The notes below the pieces were generated by a model. The model saw only the letters and a program-made list of their open reading frames with translations. It was not told the origin of the DNA and did not search any database. A stretch of 64,000 nucleotides of DNA, taken from NCBI GenBank assembly GCA_049610385.1, contig JBMYZL010000015.1, positions 1 to 64,000 of the forward strand, in the 5' to 3' direction. Both the position numbers and the translations under genes were made by a program. This document shows positions 9,222 through 17,061 of the stretch, piece after piece; position 1 is the stretch's first letter; every line of letters starts with the position of its first letter. The stretch is from JBMYZL01 sp049610385. GTDB taxonomy: Bacteria; Bacteroidota; Bacteroidia; Flavobacteriales_D; Sanyastnellaceae.

Positions 9222-9617
9222 TTAATGTTTCGGGGGTTCTTCTGGGGCTTTTCTCTGCTTGGAAACCACCCGTTGAGCAAAAACCACAAGCATCACAGTA
9301 TTCGACATGAAGACAGCAAATAACCCCATAGAAAACTCCACCCGATGTTCCGCTTGTGTGAGCAGATACGACCCAACCACAATCATGGAAAGCAACATTT
9401 TCACTGTTGTCGATCCATTCATTGCCGTCACAAAAGCATGGGGGGATTTCTGCGCGGACTGGGTCAGCCAGTGGTACAAAAGCCAGGACATCATGGCATA
9501 ACCAACAACCAATGCAGGCCACATCCAAGTGCCTGCAAAATCCCGAAACAAGGGGATTGAAAAACCAAGTCCATACAGACCCAAAGCCAGAATCATGAGC
9601 AACAAAGAAAATTTCAT
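9222..9617 (-). CDS. Small integral membrane protein of the ATP synthase cluster
   Basis: A 131-residue protein (from MKFSLLLMILALGL) with about four predicted transmembrane segments: residues ~1-23, ~31-50, ~68-85 and ~95-115. It ends in a basic tail (RVVSKQRKAPEEPPKH). I do not recognise a named family. Its place between atpZ and atpB, with an ATGA overlap with atpZ, suggests an assembly or ion-supply helper, comparable in position to AtpI. An upstream in-frame extension to 9686 would run deep inside atpZ and is not favoured. Confidence 0.75.
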   Translation of the reverse strand: MKFSLLLMILALGLYGLGFSIPLFRDFAGTWMWPALVVGYAMMSWLLYHWLTQSAQKSPHAFVTAMNGSTTVKMLLSMIVVGSYLLTQAEHRVEFSMGLFAVFMSNTVMLVVFAQRVVSKQRKAPEEPPKH

Positions 9618-9844
9618 GTCCTCAATGTTTGAATGACCTGATAGACCGAAATCAAAGTTCCGCACAACGAACCCACTGCCGTCCAAATCGGTCGGAGGGA
9701 TTTAAAATGACTGTCCAACTGGATGCCCAACCACGTGCCCAAACCGATGATTGCTGCCATGGAAAAAGCCATTCCTGAATAGCGCAAAATGGGGTGGGTG
9801 TTGCGAATGTGGGACGGCTCCTTCTTGTCCTTGGATTCTTCCAT
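9614..9844 (-). CDS. AtpZ/AtpI-family protein
   Basis: A 76-residue protein with two transmembrane helices (residues ~20-42 and ~50-72). They are separated by the short polar link LDSHFKSLRPI, with the pattern GLGTWLGIQLD in helix 1. AtpZ/AtpI proteins assist F0 c-ring assembly or cation supply and are usually encoded just before atpB, as here. The stop overlaps the start of the next gene (ATGA). I chose ATG 9844 over GTG 9874, which would overlap the bactofilin gene by 20 bases. Confidence 0.82.
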   Translation of the reverse strand: MEESKDKKEPSHIRNTHPILRYSGMAFSMAAIIGLGTWLGIQLDSHFKSLRPIWTAVGSLCGTLISVYQVIQTLRT

Positions 9845-9854
9845 CTTCCGGCCA

Positions 9855-10301
9855 TCAAGAAACGACGGCTTCACCGGCGTTCTTTCGCGTCAAAGAATTG
9901 CCCTTGTTATCCTGTGTATCTGTTGGATGCATCTCTTTGATGTTGGAAATCAGATGAAGGGCCCCTGTGGCCTCAGCGCCAGATTCAACGGATAGCTGTC
10001 CGTAATAAATGTCCCCATGCACCTTGGAAGCACTTTTCAAAGCAAGTAAGTCTTGAACTTGAAGCAACCCCTCCACTTTGCCCTCTACCTCGCACGCTGA
10101 GCATTTCACTTGTCCATTAACGCGTCCAGTAGCGCCCACAACCAGTCTACCTGTAGTGGTCAGTTCACCATCAAAATGTCCATCTATGCGGATGTTGCTT
10201 TCACAATGGATATTTCCAACAAATGATGTGCCTTCAACAATCCGATTGATGGAACGTTCAGACATGTTGTCCATTGAAGTTCTTCTTTTCGATGAGCGCA
10301 T
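9855..10301 (-). CDS. Bactofilin (polymer-forming cytoskeletal protein)
   Basis: A 148-residue bactofilin (DUF583). The beta-helical core runs from about residue 20 to 115 in short Gly/Val-rich rungs (EGTSFVGNIHCESNIRIDGHFDGELTT, then GRLVVGATGRVNGQV and KVEGLLQV). The ends are disordered. Bactofilins polymerise without nucleotide and act as scaffolds for envelope enzymes. ATG 10274 (MDNMSERS) is an alternative start: a -7 promoter box lies only 7 bases upstream of 10301, so the mRNA could begin at or after the first ATG. The gene sits between the T9SS lipoprotein gene and atpZ. Confidence 0.9.
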   Translation of the reverse strand: MRSSKRRTSMDNMSERSINRIVEGTSFVGNIHCESNIRIDGHFDGELTTTGRLVVGATGRVNGQVKCSACEVEGKVEGLLQVQDLLALKSASKVHGDIYYGQLSVESGAEATGALHLISNIKEMHPTDTQDNKGNSLTRKNAGEAVVS

Positions 10302-10308
10302 GAGTCGA

Positions 10309-10316
10309 CAAAAATA
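10309..10316 (-). promoter_or_regulatory. -7 box just upstream of the bactofilin start
   Basis: TATTTTTG on the minus strand fits TAnnTTTG exactly and ends 7 bases before ATG 10301. There is no clear TTG at the usual -33 distance. If used, the transcript would be leaderless for ATG 10301 or have a ~25-base leader for ATG 10274. Confidence 0.4.
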
Positions 10317-10343
10317 CGGAGAATGAACAAGATGGTGGTCGAA

Positions 10344-13031
10344 TCACTCCCCGTTCCGGGGGTAGAACTCCTCAAAGAAGGCCAGATACCCCTCAATGTC
10401 CTTGGATTTGAAAAGCTCAACATAGTTCTCGCTCGAAATCAGGAACATGTCGTAACCTGAGGAATTCAAGGTGATCAAATCTTCACGATTGCTGATAAAA
10501 ACATCATGATATTCCATGCCCCTGTCCTGACGTGAGAACTCTTTGATCAAGACAATTTGATGGTTTCGATCTATCAAATTGGCTGTTACACGCAAGCTTT
10601 GGGAGCCAAAATACGCGCTGTTGAAATCCGCAATGGTCGCCCGAATCTCTTCCACTTTCCCTCGTCCCACCGGGACCAGAATAGCAAAGTAATGGTCCAA
10701 GAATGGTTTGTGCTTGTATCGGCTGGGCTCTTGGGCTAAATCATCGCCACCGTTGGACTCATCCACTTCATCACCCTTGACGACACCACCCAGCAATTCC
10801 ACGATTTCTCTCGCATGATCAGCCTCTTCGGTGTCCGGACAATTCGTAACAACCTCCATCAATGCATTGATGTAGGCTTCACGGTCACCTCCCGCATAGG
10901 AACTTAAGCCCGCAACACATTGAGCGCGTAACAACCGATACTGACACATGAAGTGGTTGCTCGAATCCGTCTGAATTACTTGGTTGACATCGAGCAGGGT
11001 TTGTTGATAGGATTTGGCATAATAAGCGGCAAGTAAACGCTCATATTCCACACGATCCTCTTCCCGTTGCATCGCTTCTTCATCCGCATACTCAGGGTTT
11101 TCAATCAGAATGGCCCATTCACTGCCCGGATACAGCCGCAAAATTTCAGCTTCCCAATATGCCGAATTGCACGTTTCACAGAACGGATTTTGATAATTCT
11201 CCTCAATTTCACGCTGCAAATACGTGCGGAACAATTGGTAGTAGGCTGTGGGGTGCACCGCAGAATCATCAAACCGATCGATCAGCGTTTGCCAACTGTC
11301 AATCGCATTCTCTGGGTCATCCATTTTCTCCCTATACGCTAATCCTGCTTTGTAATAAGCCTCGGCAATCATCGCTAGGGATGAATCTCGAGCGCCAGGT
11401 TCACAAGGCAGGCCGGCCAAAAGCTCTTCGGGTGTGGGGATTTTATCACTGCTGACAACCGATTCGGTATCCTGAACCCCTCCCTGAATGCCTTCTGCCA
11501 CATCAGAATCGGTGAACGTCACCCCAACTTTTCTGGAACGGCGCCAATTGTCTTCCAATGCACGATCCCCCCAATAATCTAAGAAATTTCGACGGCCTGC
11601 CACTTTGAGTTGGGCGTTATAAGGCCAAAACATCCCCTGCCCACCACCGCCTTCCTCTGCTTCGGCTGCTGCTGCTGCTTCGGCCGCAATCCGACGCTGC
11701 TCTGCTTCGTACTCAAGATTCGCAATGATGGTGTCAATTTTGGCCAAGCGGTCCTCCTCTGACAAATCACAAATGGCCAACAAACTGTCCTGGTCCGCAA
11801 TGATATTCAATTGGGTGACCAAATCTGTCAAATTCGTGGCCAAGGCATCCACTTCCTCAAAACGCTCATTCTCCTCATCCATGTAAGTTCGTGCAGAGTC
11901 ATAATAAGCTTGAGACAATACGTAGTTCAAGTCTTCCAAATACAAATCCCCAAGCTTGAGAAAACTCTTCATCCGCTGCCGGGTGTTATCGGTGTTGACC
12001 TCCAAAGACGTCTGAAGCAACGCCACACCATCATCTTTACGTCGCTCCTCTAGGGCCAGAATGGCCAAAGCGTAATAAATCTGATCCTGGTAGATGTCAT
12101 TCTTTCCATCATCGAGCATGTCCTCCAATTCCTCGATGATCGGCGCGCTATTTCCACCGCGGCGGTCGTAAGCCATCGCTTGCTTGATCTTCGCGTAAAA
12201 CTCCAATTCATATGGCGTCCGCAAATCCACCACTTCCTTGTACCGAGCAATGGCCTCTTTGGATTCCCCAATGGATTCATGGCATTGGGCCAAAATGAAC
12301 AAAGTCCGCGCTTGATCTTTCTTTTTGGGAATGAACTCCAGTGCCTTATTTAACTTCCGCACAGCGGCTTCATTGTCCCCCTCGAGCAAGTGGTAAGCTG
12401 CGTACACCTGGTAGGTGTAAGCCATCACATCTGGGTTCTCCACCCGACGCTCTTCCCCTTCAGCTTTCATCAATGCGTTCGATGCCCGAACCATATCCCC
12501 CATATCCATGTAAGTGCGAGCCAACCAAGCGTTGCTCCAAGCTTGGGCATCTGGATAATCAAGTGTTCGAATGAGGTATTGAAAGACCTCAATGGCTTTT
12601 TCATGATCCCCCTTCAACAGGTGCGCGCGACCTATGACATCATAATTCTCATCAATCCACTTGTTGAGCTCTGGCCATTTGATGTCTTTTTGGTCCCGTC
12701 TCGCCGGCTGCATGGTGTGTTTGTCCACCACATTGGAACATTTTTCGATGGCCCGTTCCAACAGGGGATACACCTGCTGTGCCGCATCCGCGTCAATGGG
12801 AAAGAAAATGGGTAAGATTTCATCCCAGTTTTCTTCATACCCTTCCCGCAAGCTTTCATCCGCCTCTTCCATGGATTCATTCGCATAGAAATAGCCATTG
12901 TATTGCGCGTGCATGTTGTGGTAGAGCCGGTAAAGTCGGCCATCACGCGTGTTGGAACACCCCAACAACCCCATGGCAGTTAACCCCATGGCGCCCCCAA
13001 TCATCCAAAAACGCGGTTTCCAAAAAGACAT
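10344..13031 (-). CDS. PorW/SprE-like TPR lipoprotein of the type IX secretion system
   Basis: A large lipoprotein of 895 residues from ATG 13031. The lipobox (MGLLGC) places the lipidated cysteine at residue 25. The start of the mature protein (NTRDGRLYRLYHNMHAQYNGYFYANESM) is strongly reminiscent of SprE/PorW. Tetratricopeptide repeats fill residues ~110-400 (for example AHLLKGDHEKAIEVFQYLI and ALEFIPKKKDQARTLFILAQCHE). An Ala/Glu-rich linker lies near residue 465, then more TPR-like helices and a C-terminal domain. SprE/PorW is needed for gliding and type IX secretion, where it links secretion-complex parts at the outer membrane. Family and position next to bactofilin and ATP synthase genes match other Bacteroidota as I recall them. 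A TTG start at 13046 would add five residues and is less likely. Confidence 0.8.
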   Translation of the reverse strand: MSFWKPRFWMIGGAMGLTAMGLLGCSNTRDGRLYRLYHNMHAQYNGYFYANESMEEADESLREGYEENWDEILPIFFPIDADAAQQVYPLLERAIEKCSNVVDKHTMQPARRDQKDIKWPELNKWIDENYDVIGRAHLLKGDHEKAIEVFQYLIRTLDYPDAQAWSNAWLARTYMDMGDMVRASNALMKAEGEERRVENPDVMAYTYQVYAAYHLLEGDNEAAVRKLNKALEFIPKKKDQARTLFILAQCHESIGESKEAIARYKEVVDLRTPYELEFYAKIKQAMAYDRRGGNSAPIIEELEDMLDDGKNDIYQDQIYYALAILALEERRKDDGVALLQTSLEVNTDNTRQRMKSFLKLGDLYLEDLNYVLSQAYYDSARTYMDEENERFEEVDALATNLTDLVTQLNIIADQDSLLAICDLSEEDRLAKIDTIIANLEYEAEQRRIAAEAAAAAEAEEGGGGQGMFWPYNAQLKVAGRRNFLDYWGDRALEDNWRRSRKVGVTFTDSDVAEGIQGGVQDTESVVSSDKIPTPEELLAGLPCEPGARDSSLAMIAEAYYKAGLAYREKMDDPENAIDSWQTLIDRFDDSAVHPTAYYQLFRTYLQREIEENYQNPFCETCNSAYWEAEILRLYPGSEWAILIENPEYADEEAMQREEDRVEYERLLAAYYAKSYQQTLLDVNQVIQTDSSNHFMCQYRLLRAQCVAGLSSYAGGDREAYINALMEVVTNCPDTEEADHAREIVELLGGVVKGDEVDESNGGDDLAQEPSRYKHKPFLDHYFAILVPVGRGKVEEIRATIADFNSAYFGSQSLRVTANLIDRNHQIVLIKEFSRQDRGMEYHDVFISNREDLITLNSSGYDMFLISSENYVELFKSKDIEGYLAFFEEFYPRNGE

Positions 13032-13102
13032 GGTCGTGCTGTTCAACGCAGAATCCGCTAAAATATTCCATTTACAGCCATGTTTGCGATGAACACGAAC
13101 GA

Positions 13103-14014
13103 ATGAAGCATCTTTGTCTCGTGTCTGATTCCCCGAAAGAGCCGAAAAGCCAATTTTGGCTGGAACCCTTCTTGCTCAAACTGCAAGAAGAACAAACCTA
13201 TTCCGAGCGTTGGCAACTGCCTGTGACCCGCTTGGGCGCTTTGCTTGCCAGTGGGGTGGGATTGCTCAGCATCATCGGATTGACGTATTGGGTGGTTGCC
13301 CTGACGCCATTGAGAGAAAAAGTGGTGCCTGGCTACTTGGCAGAAGAGGCCCGGGTATCAGCAAAGGAAACAGAAATTTTAGCTCAAACCTTGTCCGCCG
13401 AATTGGAACAGCAAACGCGGTACTTGCAGGCTTTGAAGTCCATTTTGCAAGAAGGAGTGCCGGAAGAGATTGGATTGCTCGCGATTGTCGATCATCTGGC
13501 TGGTGCGGAATTCGCTGTGGACTCCATGGGTGCACAACTCACCCCTGAAGACTCAGCGCTCCGCGCAAGACTCGCCGAGGAAGACCGTTTTGCCTTGCAA
13601 CGTGGTCGAACGGAAGAGGCCGTAGACCGAAGCATTCCGTTCCTGCCCATCGAAGGTGAGGTGTCCTCCAATTTTGATGTCGCTTCAGGGCATCACGGCA
13701 TCGATTTTGTTGCTCCGATCGGCACCATTGTGCATGCTGTGGATGACGGAACTGTGATTTTGGCCTCCTATACCGTAGATGGTGGATACGTCATCGCCGT
13801 TCAACACAACCGGAACCGGCTATCCATCTACAAACACAACGCCTCATTGATGCATGAAATTGGTGACCCTGTGCAAGTCGGTGATCCCATTGCGGTTTTG
13901 GGTGGGACGGGCACCCACAGCACTGGCCCTCACCTGCATTTTGAGTGGTGGGTAAACGGTTCACCTTTGAACCCTGCTATTTGGCTTCCCAAACCTGGTG
14001 TAGCGGGTTCTTGA
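13103..14014 (+). CDS. M23-family peptidase (peptidoglycan endopeptidase)
   Basis: A 303-residue protein from ATG 13103. A cytoplasmic N-terminus (~50 residues) is followed by one transmembrane helix (LGALLASGVGLLSIIGLTYWVVAL), a helical, probably coiled-coil periplasmic segment and a C-terminal LytM domain. Zinc ligands are visible as H-x-x-x-D in HHGIDFVAP and HxH in GPHLHFEWW; GDPIAVLGGTGTHSTGPH is typical of the fold. It is predicted to cut or recognise peptidoglycan cross-bridges. It is divergent from the porW-like gene, with a 71-base shared upstream region. The frame is open further upstream to 12779, but that part is antisense to the porW-like gene and not convincing. Confidence 0.92.
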   Translation: MKHLCLVSDSPKEPKSQFWLEPFLLKLQEEQTYSERWQLPVTRLGALLASGVGLLSIIGLTYWVVALTPLREKVVPGYLAEEARVSAKETEILAQTLSAELEQQTRYLQALKSILQEGVPEEIGLLAIVDHLAGAEFAVDSMGAQLTPEDSALRARLAEEDRFALQRGRTEEAVDRSIPFLPIEGEVSSNFDVASGHHGIDFVAPIGTIVHAVDDGTVILASYTVDGGYVIAVQHNRNRLSIYKHNASLMHEIGDPVQVGDPIAVLGGTGTHSTGPHLHFEWWVNGSPLNPAIWLPKPGVAGS

Positions 14015-14028
14015 CCTCAATTTTGAGG
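14015..14028. terminator. Small hairpin between convergent genes
   Basis: CCTCAATTTTGAGG forms a 5-6 bp stem at the junction of the convergent M23 and PfkB genes, overlapping the end of the kinase frame. There is no long T tract, so it is a weak candidate for a two-way terminator. Confidence 0.3.
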
Positions 14029-14946
14029 CCAATTCATATCCACTTGAACCAAACGGACAAAGTCATTGATGCGGCTTTTGATGTCCTGCCGTTCAAGGGC
14101 TTCCAATCGTTCAGTGCCAAACTTCTCACAGGTAAAACTGGCCATGGCGCTGCCCACGATGACTGCCCTTTTCATGTTTTCGAAGGACGCATCATCCGTT
14201 GCTGCAATGTGGCCTATAAACCCGCCCGCAAAAGTGTCCCCGGCTCCTGTGGGGTCCACCACGTCTTCCAAAGGCAAGGCAGGTGCGAAAAAAACTTCCT
14301 TCTCATTGAACAACAAAGCGCCATGTTCTCCCTTTTTAATCACCAAAACCCGAGGCCCCATTTCAAGCACCTTTCGCGCAGCACGAACCAGTGAGTGCTC
14401 CCCGGTCAATTGTCGCGCCTCTTCATCATTGATGGTAAGTACATCCACACGCGCAATGACCTCTTTGAGGGACTCCAGGGCAATGTCCATCCAAAAATTC
14501 ATGGTGTCCATGACCACCAATTCGGGCTTTTGGGTCATTTGGTTCAAAACCGAGGCCTGCACTTTGGGGTCCAAATTGCCGAGCATGACATAGCGAGCGG
14601 ATTTTACCGAGTCCGGAACCACAGGATTGAAGTCAGCCAAGACATTCAACTCAGTCGCCAGCGTGTCCCTGGAATTCATGTCATAGTGGTATTTGCCAGC
14701 CCAATAGAAACTATTCTCGCCAGTTCGGCGTTCCAGCCCCTCAGTGGAAATGCCACGTCGAGCAAAACCTGCGATCACCTCGTCTGGGAAATCGTCTCCA
14801 ATCACTGAAACCAAGTGCTGCTCATCCACAAAAGCACTTGCGCTTAATCCAATGTAGGTGGCCGCGCCTCCCACCACTTTACCAGAAGAACCAAACGGCG
14901 TCTCAATGTCATCGAACGCCACTGTACCAACTACAATCAAACTCAT
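14017..14946 (-). CDS. PfkB-family carbohydrate/nucleoside kinase
   Basis: A 309-residue ribokinase-like ATP-dependent kinase. The glycine-rich N-terminal motif (VVGGAATYIGLSASAF) and the PfkB signature with anion hole and catalytic base (VDPTGAGDTFAGGFIGH) are present. VLVIKKGEHGALLF is the conserved strand before the ATP site. The substrate is not clear; sugar or adenosine-type kinases share this pattern. It converges on the M23 gene with a 2-base gap. A -7 box (TAACTTTG, 14958-14951) ends only 4 bases before the ATG, pointing to a leaderless message. Confidence 0.9.
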   Translation of the reverse strand: MSLIVVGTVAFDDIETPFGSSGKVVGGAATYIGLSASAFVDEQHLVSVIGDDFPDEVIAGFARRGISTEGLERRTGENSFYWAGKYHYDMNSRDTLATELNVLADFNPVVPDSVKSARYVMLGNLDPKVQASVLNQMTQKPELVVMDTMNFWMDIALESLKEVIARVDVLTINDEEARQLTGEHSLVRAARKVLEMGPRVLVIKKGEHGALLFNEKEVFFAPALPLEDVVDPTGAGDTFAGGFIGHIAATDDASFENMKRAVIVGSAMASFTCEKFGTERLEALERQDIKSRINDFVRLVQVDMNWPQN

Positions 14947-14950
14947 GGTA

Positions 14951-14958
14951 CAAAGTTA
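14951..14958 (-). promoter_or_regulatory. -7 box abutting the PfkB kinase start
   Basis: TAACTTTG (minus strand) matches TAnnTTTG and is followed by TACC and the ATG at 14946. Transcription from it would begin at or within a few bases of the start codon. Confidence 0.5.
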
Positions 14959-15015
14959 CCGTGCATGCGCAATGGCCGCACGCAAAAAGATGATTCATTT
15001 TTGAAACCCCATTGC

Positions 15016-15044
15016 TTGTGTTGACGTATTTCTCCGTATCTTCG
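15016..15044 (+). promoter_or_regulatory. Promoter of tRNA-Asn
   Basis: TTG (15016-15018), an 18-base spacer and TATCTTCG (15037-15044, one mismatch to TAnnTTTG) lie 12 bases before the tRNA. The box plus the next bases (GCCGTCC) is nearly identical to the element before tRNA-Leu at 50410. Confidence 0.6.
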
Positions 15045-15056
15045 CCGTCCAAATAT

Positions 15057-15130
15057 TCCTCCATAGCTCAGCTGGTTAGAGCATCTGACTGTTAATCAGA
15101 GGGTCCTTGGTTCAAGTCCAAGTGGGGGAG
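15057..15130 (+). tRNA. tRNA-Asn (anticodon GTT)
   Basis: A 74-base cloverleaf. The acceptor stem is TCCTCCA/TGGGGGA with discriminator G at 15130. The D arm is GCTC AGCTGGTTA GAGC. The anticodon stem TCTGA/TCAGA carries loop CTGTTAA, so the anticodon is GTT (15091-15093). The T arm is CTTGG TTCAAGT CCAAG. CCA is not encoded. Confidence 0.97.
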
Positions 15131-15137
15131 CATCGTT

Positions 15138-15171
15138 AAACCGTTATGCTTTTGAAGCGTAACGGTTTTTT
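15138..15171 (+). terminator. Rho-independent terminator after tRNA-Asn
   Basis: An 11-12 bp stem (AAACCGTTATGC against GCGTAACGGTTT, one mismatch) with loop TTTTGAA is followed by a T run at 15166-15171. It ends the tRNA transcript. The following 15172-15291 holds no gene. Confidence 0.85.
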
Positions 15172-15269
15172 GTTTGACCAAATAGCACCTTGACCCAAAG
15201 GTTGAGAATGCTGGACAAACGGGTAGAAGAATTGGCGCAGGGGAGGAAAGCGGGGAGGAATTTGGGTGG

Positions 15270-15299
15270 TTGGTTTTTCTCGATTTCTTCCTATGTTTG
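15270..15299 (+). promoter_or_regulatory. Promoter of the alkB-like gene
   Basis: TTG (15270-15272), a 19-base spacer and TATGTTTG (15292-15299) give a full match to the Bacteroidota consensus. The predicted leader is about 35 bases before ATG 15339. Confidence 0.7.
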
Positions 15300-15338
15300 A
15301 AGAAGTTTGGGTGTTTACCCAAAAAAATTCATTTAACC

Positions 15339-16391
15339 ATGAGAGACCTCAAGTATTTATTCGCTTACTCTGTTCCTGTGTCAGTTTATGTGTCCTTCAT
15401 GTCTTCTGGTATTTGGACGTATTCGGCTGTTTTTTATGCCTTTCTATTTCTCCCCTTGTTGGATTATGCAACTGGAGAAACATCTGAAAACCTCACAGAT
15501 GATGACGCATCTTACAAGAACAACAAGTGGGTTTTTGATTGGATGTTGTACCTGAATGTCCCGATTGTGTTTGGCTTGCTGTTTGTTGGGTTTCAATCCG
15601 TTCAGCACAACACTTATGCGACTTACGAATGGGTTGGATTGGCGCTATCCGCGGGCATCCTGTTGGCCACAAATGGCATCAATGTCGCCCATGAATTGGG
15701 CCATCGCTCCCCTTTCTTCGAGCGTTTGATGAGTAAATTGCTGTATATGCCTTGCCTCTATATGCATTTTTACATCGAACACAACTTCGGTCATCACATG
15801 AACGTGGCCACACCCGAAGACGGCGCGACCGCGAAGTACAACCAGACATTGTACTCCTTTTGGTTGACCTCAGTCACCCGACAATACATCAGCGCTTGGC
15901 GATTGCAGGCCAAACTACTCGAGCGAAAAGGACATCGATTTGTCTCTTTTCAAAACGACATGCTTTGGTACCACATCATTCAACCCCTATACCTCATCGC
16001 TATAGCGCTCTTGTTCTCTATCGATGTCATGTGGTTCGCTTTGGCTTCCGGGGTGATTTCCTTTTTGTTTTTGGAAAGCATCAACTACATCGAACACTAC
16101 GGTTTGCGCCGACTCAAAAATGCTTCAGGACGCTACGAGCGTGTACAACCTCACCACTCCTGGAATTCGAACTTCAACATTGGGCGGATTGTTTTGTACG
16201 AATTGACACGGCACAGTGACCATCACTACAAGTCTGCCAAGAAATACCAAATCCTAAACACCCACGAAGAAAGCCCCACCCTGCCCTTGGGTTATCCGGC
16301 TTCAATTTTGTTGAGTCTCGTGCCTCCGTTGTGGTTCAAAGTCATGAATCCCTTGGTGCCCACCCAAATGAAACTTGAAAATGCATCTTGA
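15339..16391 (+). CDS. alkB: AlkB-type alkane 1-monooxygenase / membrane di-iron hydroxylase
   Basis: A 350-residue integral membrane non-haem di-iron enzyme. Several hydrophobic helices surround the histidine boxes of the AlkB family: HELGHR, EHNFGHHMNVATPED, the HYG motif (NYIEHYGLRRL) and LTRHSDHH. EHNxGHHxxVATPED and NYxEHYGL are more specific for alkane hydroxylases than for fatty acid desaturases. AlkB oxidises medium-chain n-alkanes at the terminal carbon using electrons from rubredoxin; no rubredoxin gene is in the window. I chose ATG 15339 because the open frame before it (from 15270) overlaps the promoter. The 3' end overlaps the TetR gene by 11 bases, suggesting a regulated pair. 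Related substrates, such as fatty acyl chains, cannot be excluded. Confidence 0.9.
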   Translation: MRDLKYLFAYSVPVSVYVSFMSSGIWTYSAVFYAFLFLPLLDYATGETSENLTDDDASYKNNKWVFDWMLYLNVPIVFGLLFVGFQSVQHNTYATYEWVGLALSAGILLATNGINVAHELGHRSPFFERLMSKLLYMPCLYMHFYIEHNFGHHMNVATPEDGATAKYNQTLYSFWLTSVTRQYISAWRLQAKLLERKGHRFVSFQNDMLWYHIIQPLYLIAIALLFSIDVMWFALASGVISFLFLESINYIEHYGLRRLKNASGRYERVQPHHSWNSNFNIGRIVLYELTRHSDHHYKSAKKYQILNTHEESPTLPLGYPASILLSLVPPLWFKVMNPLVPTQMKLENAS

Positions 16392-17058
16392 CTTGGAGTC
16401 ACCCCCGCTTTCTGAACACACCTTAAACCTGTTCGGGTCCAAGACGCGAGATCAGATTTTACGGGATAGCCTGCTCTTGTTCAATGAAAAAGGGTTCCAC
16501 GCGGTCACCACGGCTGCCATCGCCAAAGGAGCTGGGGTACTTGAAGGCGCCTTGTGGTATCATTTTCCATCGAAAAAAGACATCCTCCTCACCCACATAG
16601 GTTTGCTGAAAGATGTCTTTGAAAAAACCCATTCGGATGTCAGCGAATTGGATGCCAAATCCGTAATTCAAGGTGTTTTCGATTGCTACAATCTGATTTG
16701 GGATTTCCGTTATGTGCTTCGCGACCCTTTTGAAACCCTTCTGGCTGCTGACGATGGTGTTTTTGATGTCGTCCAAAAAACAAATGATTTTTTTGACGAT
16801 TGGACAGTGGGTCGCATGCTTCATGCCAAGGAATTGGGCATCCTCAACCTCCCACCTGAAAACATGGAAAGCACCTCTGAGGTCATCCTCCTGATTGGTC
16901 GGTATTGGTTAGATTTTTGCAACCGGAAATACCCGAATCAACCAGATGCCTTTCTCCGCGCCAAGGGAATGCGCCTCATTGTGAAGACCCTTGAGCCGCA
17001 CTTTGAAGCCCAATCCCTCTCTTGGGCACGGCAGATGTTGTTGGACATGAGCCGATAA
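16381..17058 (+). CDS. TetR/AcrR-family transcriptional regulator, coupled to alkB
   Basis: A 225-residue regulator from ATG 16381, which lies 11 bases inside the 3' end of alkB. The N-terminal helix-turn-helix is canonical (TRDQILRDSLLLFNEKGF, then AIAKGAGVLEGALWYHFPSKKDIL). The C-terminal ligand domain is helical. Overlap with alkB makes it a likely sensor of the alkB substrate or product, but that is inferred only from position. It converges on pepT with a 3-base gap. Confidence 0.88.
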   Translation: MHLDLESPPLSEHTLNLFGSKTRDQILRDSLLLFNEKGFHAVTTAAIAKGAGVLEGALWYHFPSKKDILLTHIGLLKDVFEKTHSDVSELDAKSVIQGVFDCYNLIWDFRYVLRDPFETLLAADDGVFDVVQKTNDFFDDWTVGRMLHAKELGILNLPPENMESTSEVILLIGRYWLDFCNRKYPNQPDAFLRAKGMRLIVKTLEPHFEAQSLSWARQMLLDMSR

Positions 17059-17061
17059 CCA

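Noticed and set aside
9154..9528. Upstream in-frame extension of atpB
   Set aside because: It overlaps the small membrane protein gene in another frame, is Cys-rich and not protein-like, and hides the signal peptide.
12779..13102. Upstream in-frame extension of the M23 peptidase (about 108 codons)
   Set aside because: It is antisense to the 5' end of the PorW-like gene, has no signal or domain, and ATG 13103 gives a normal N-terminus.
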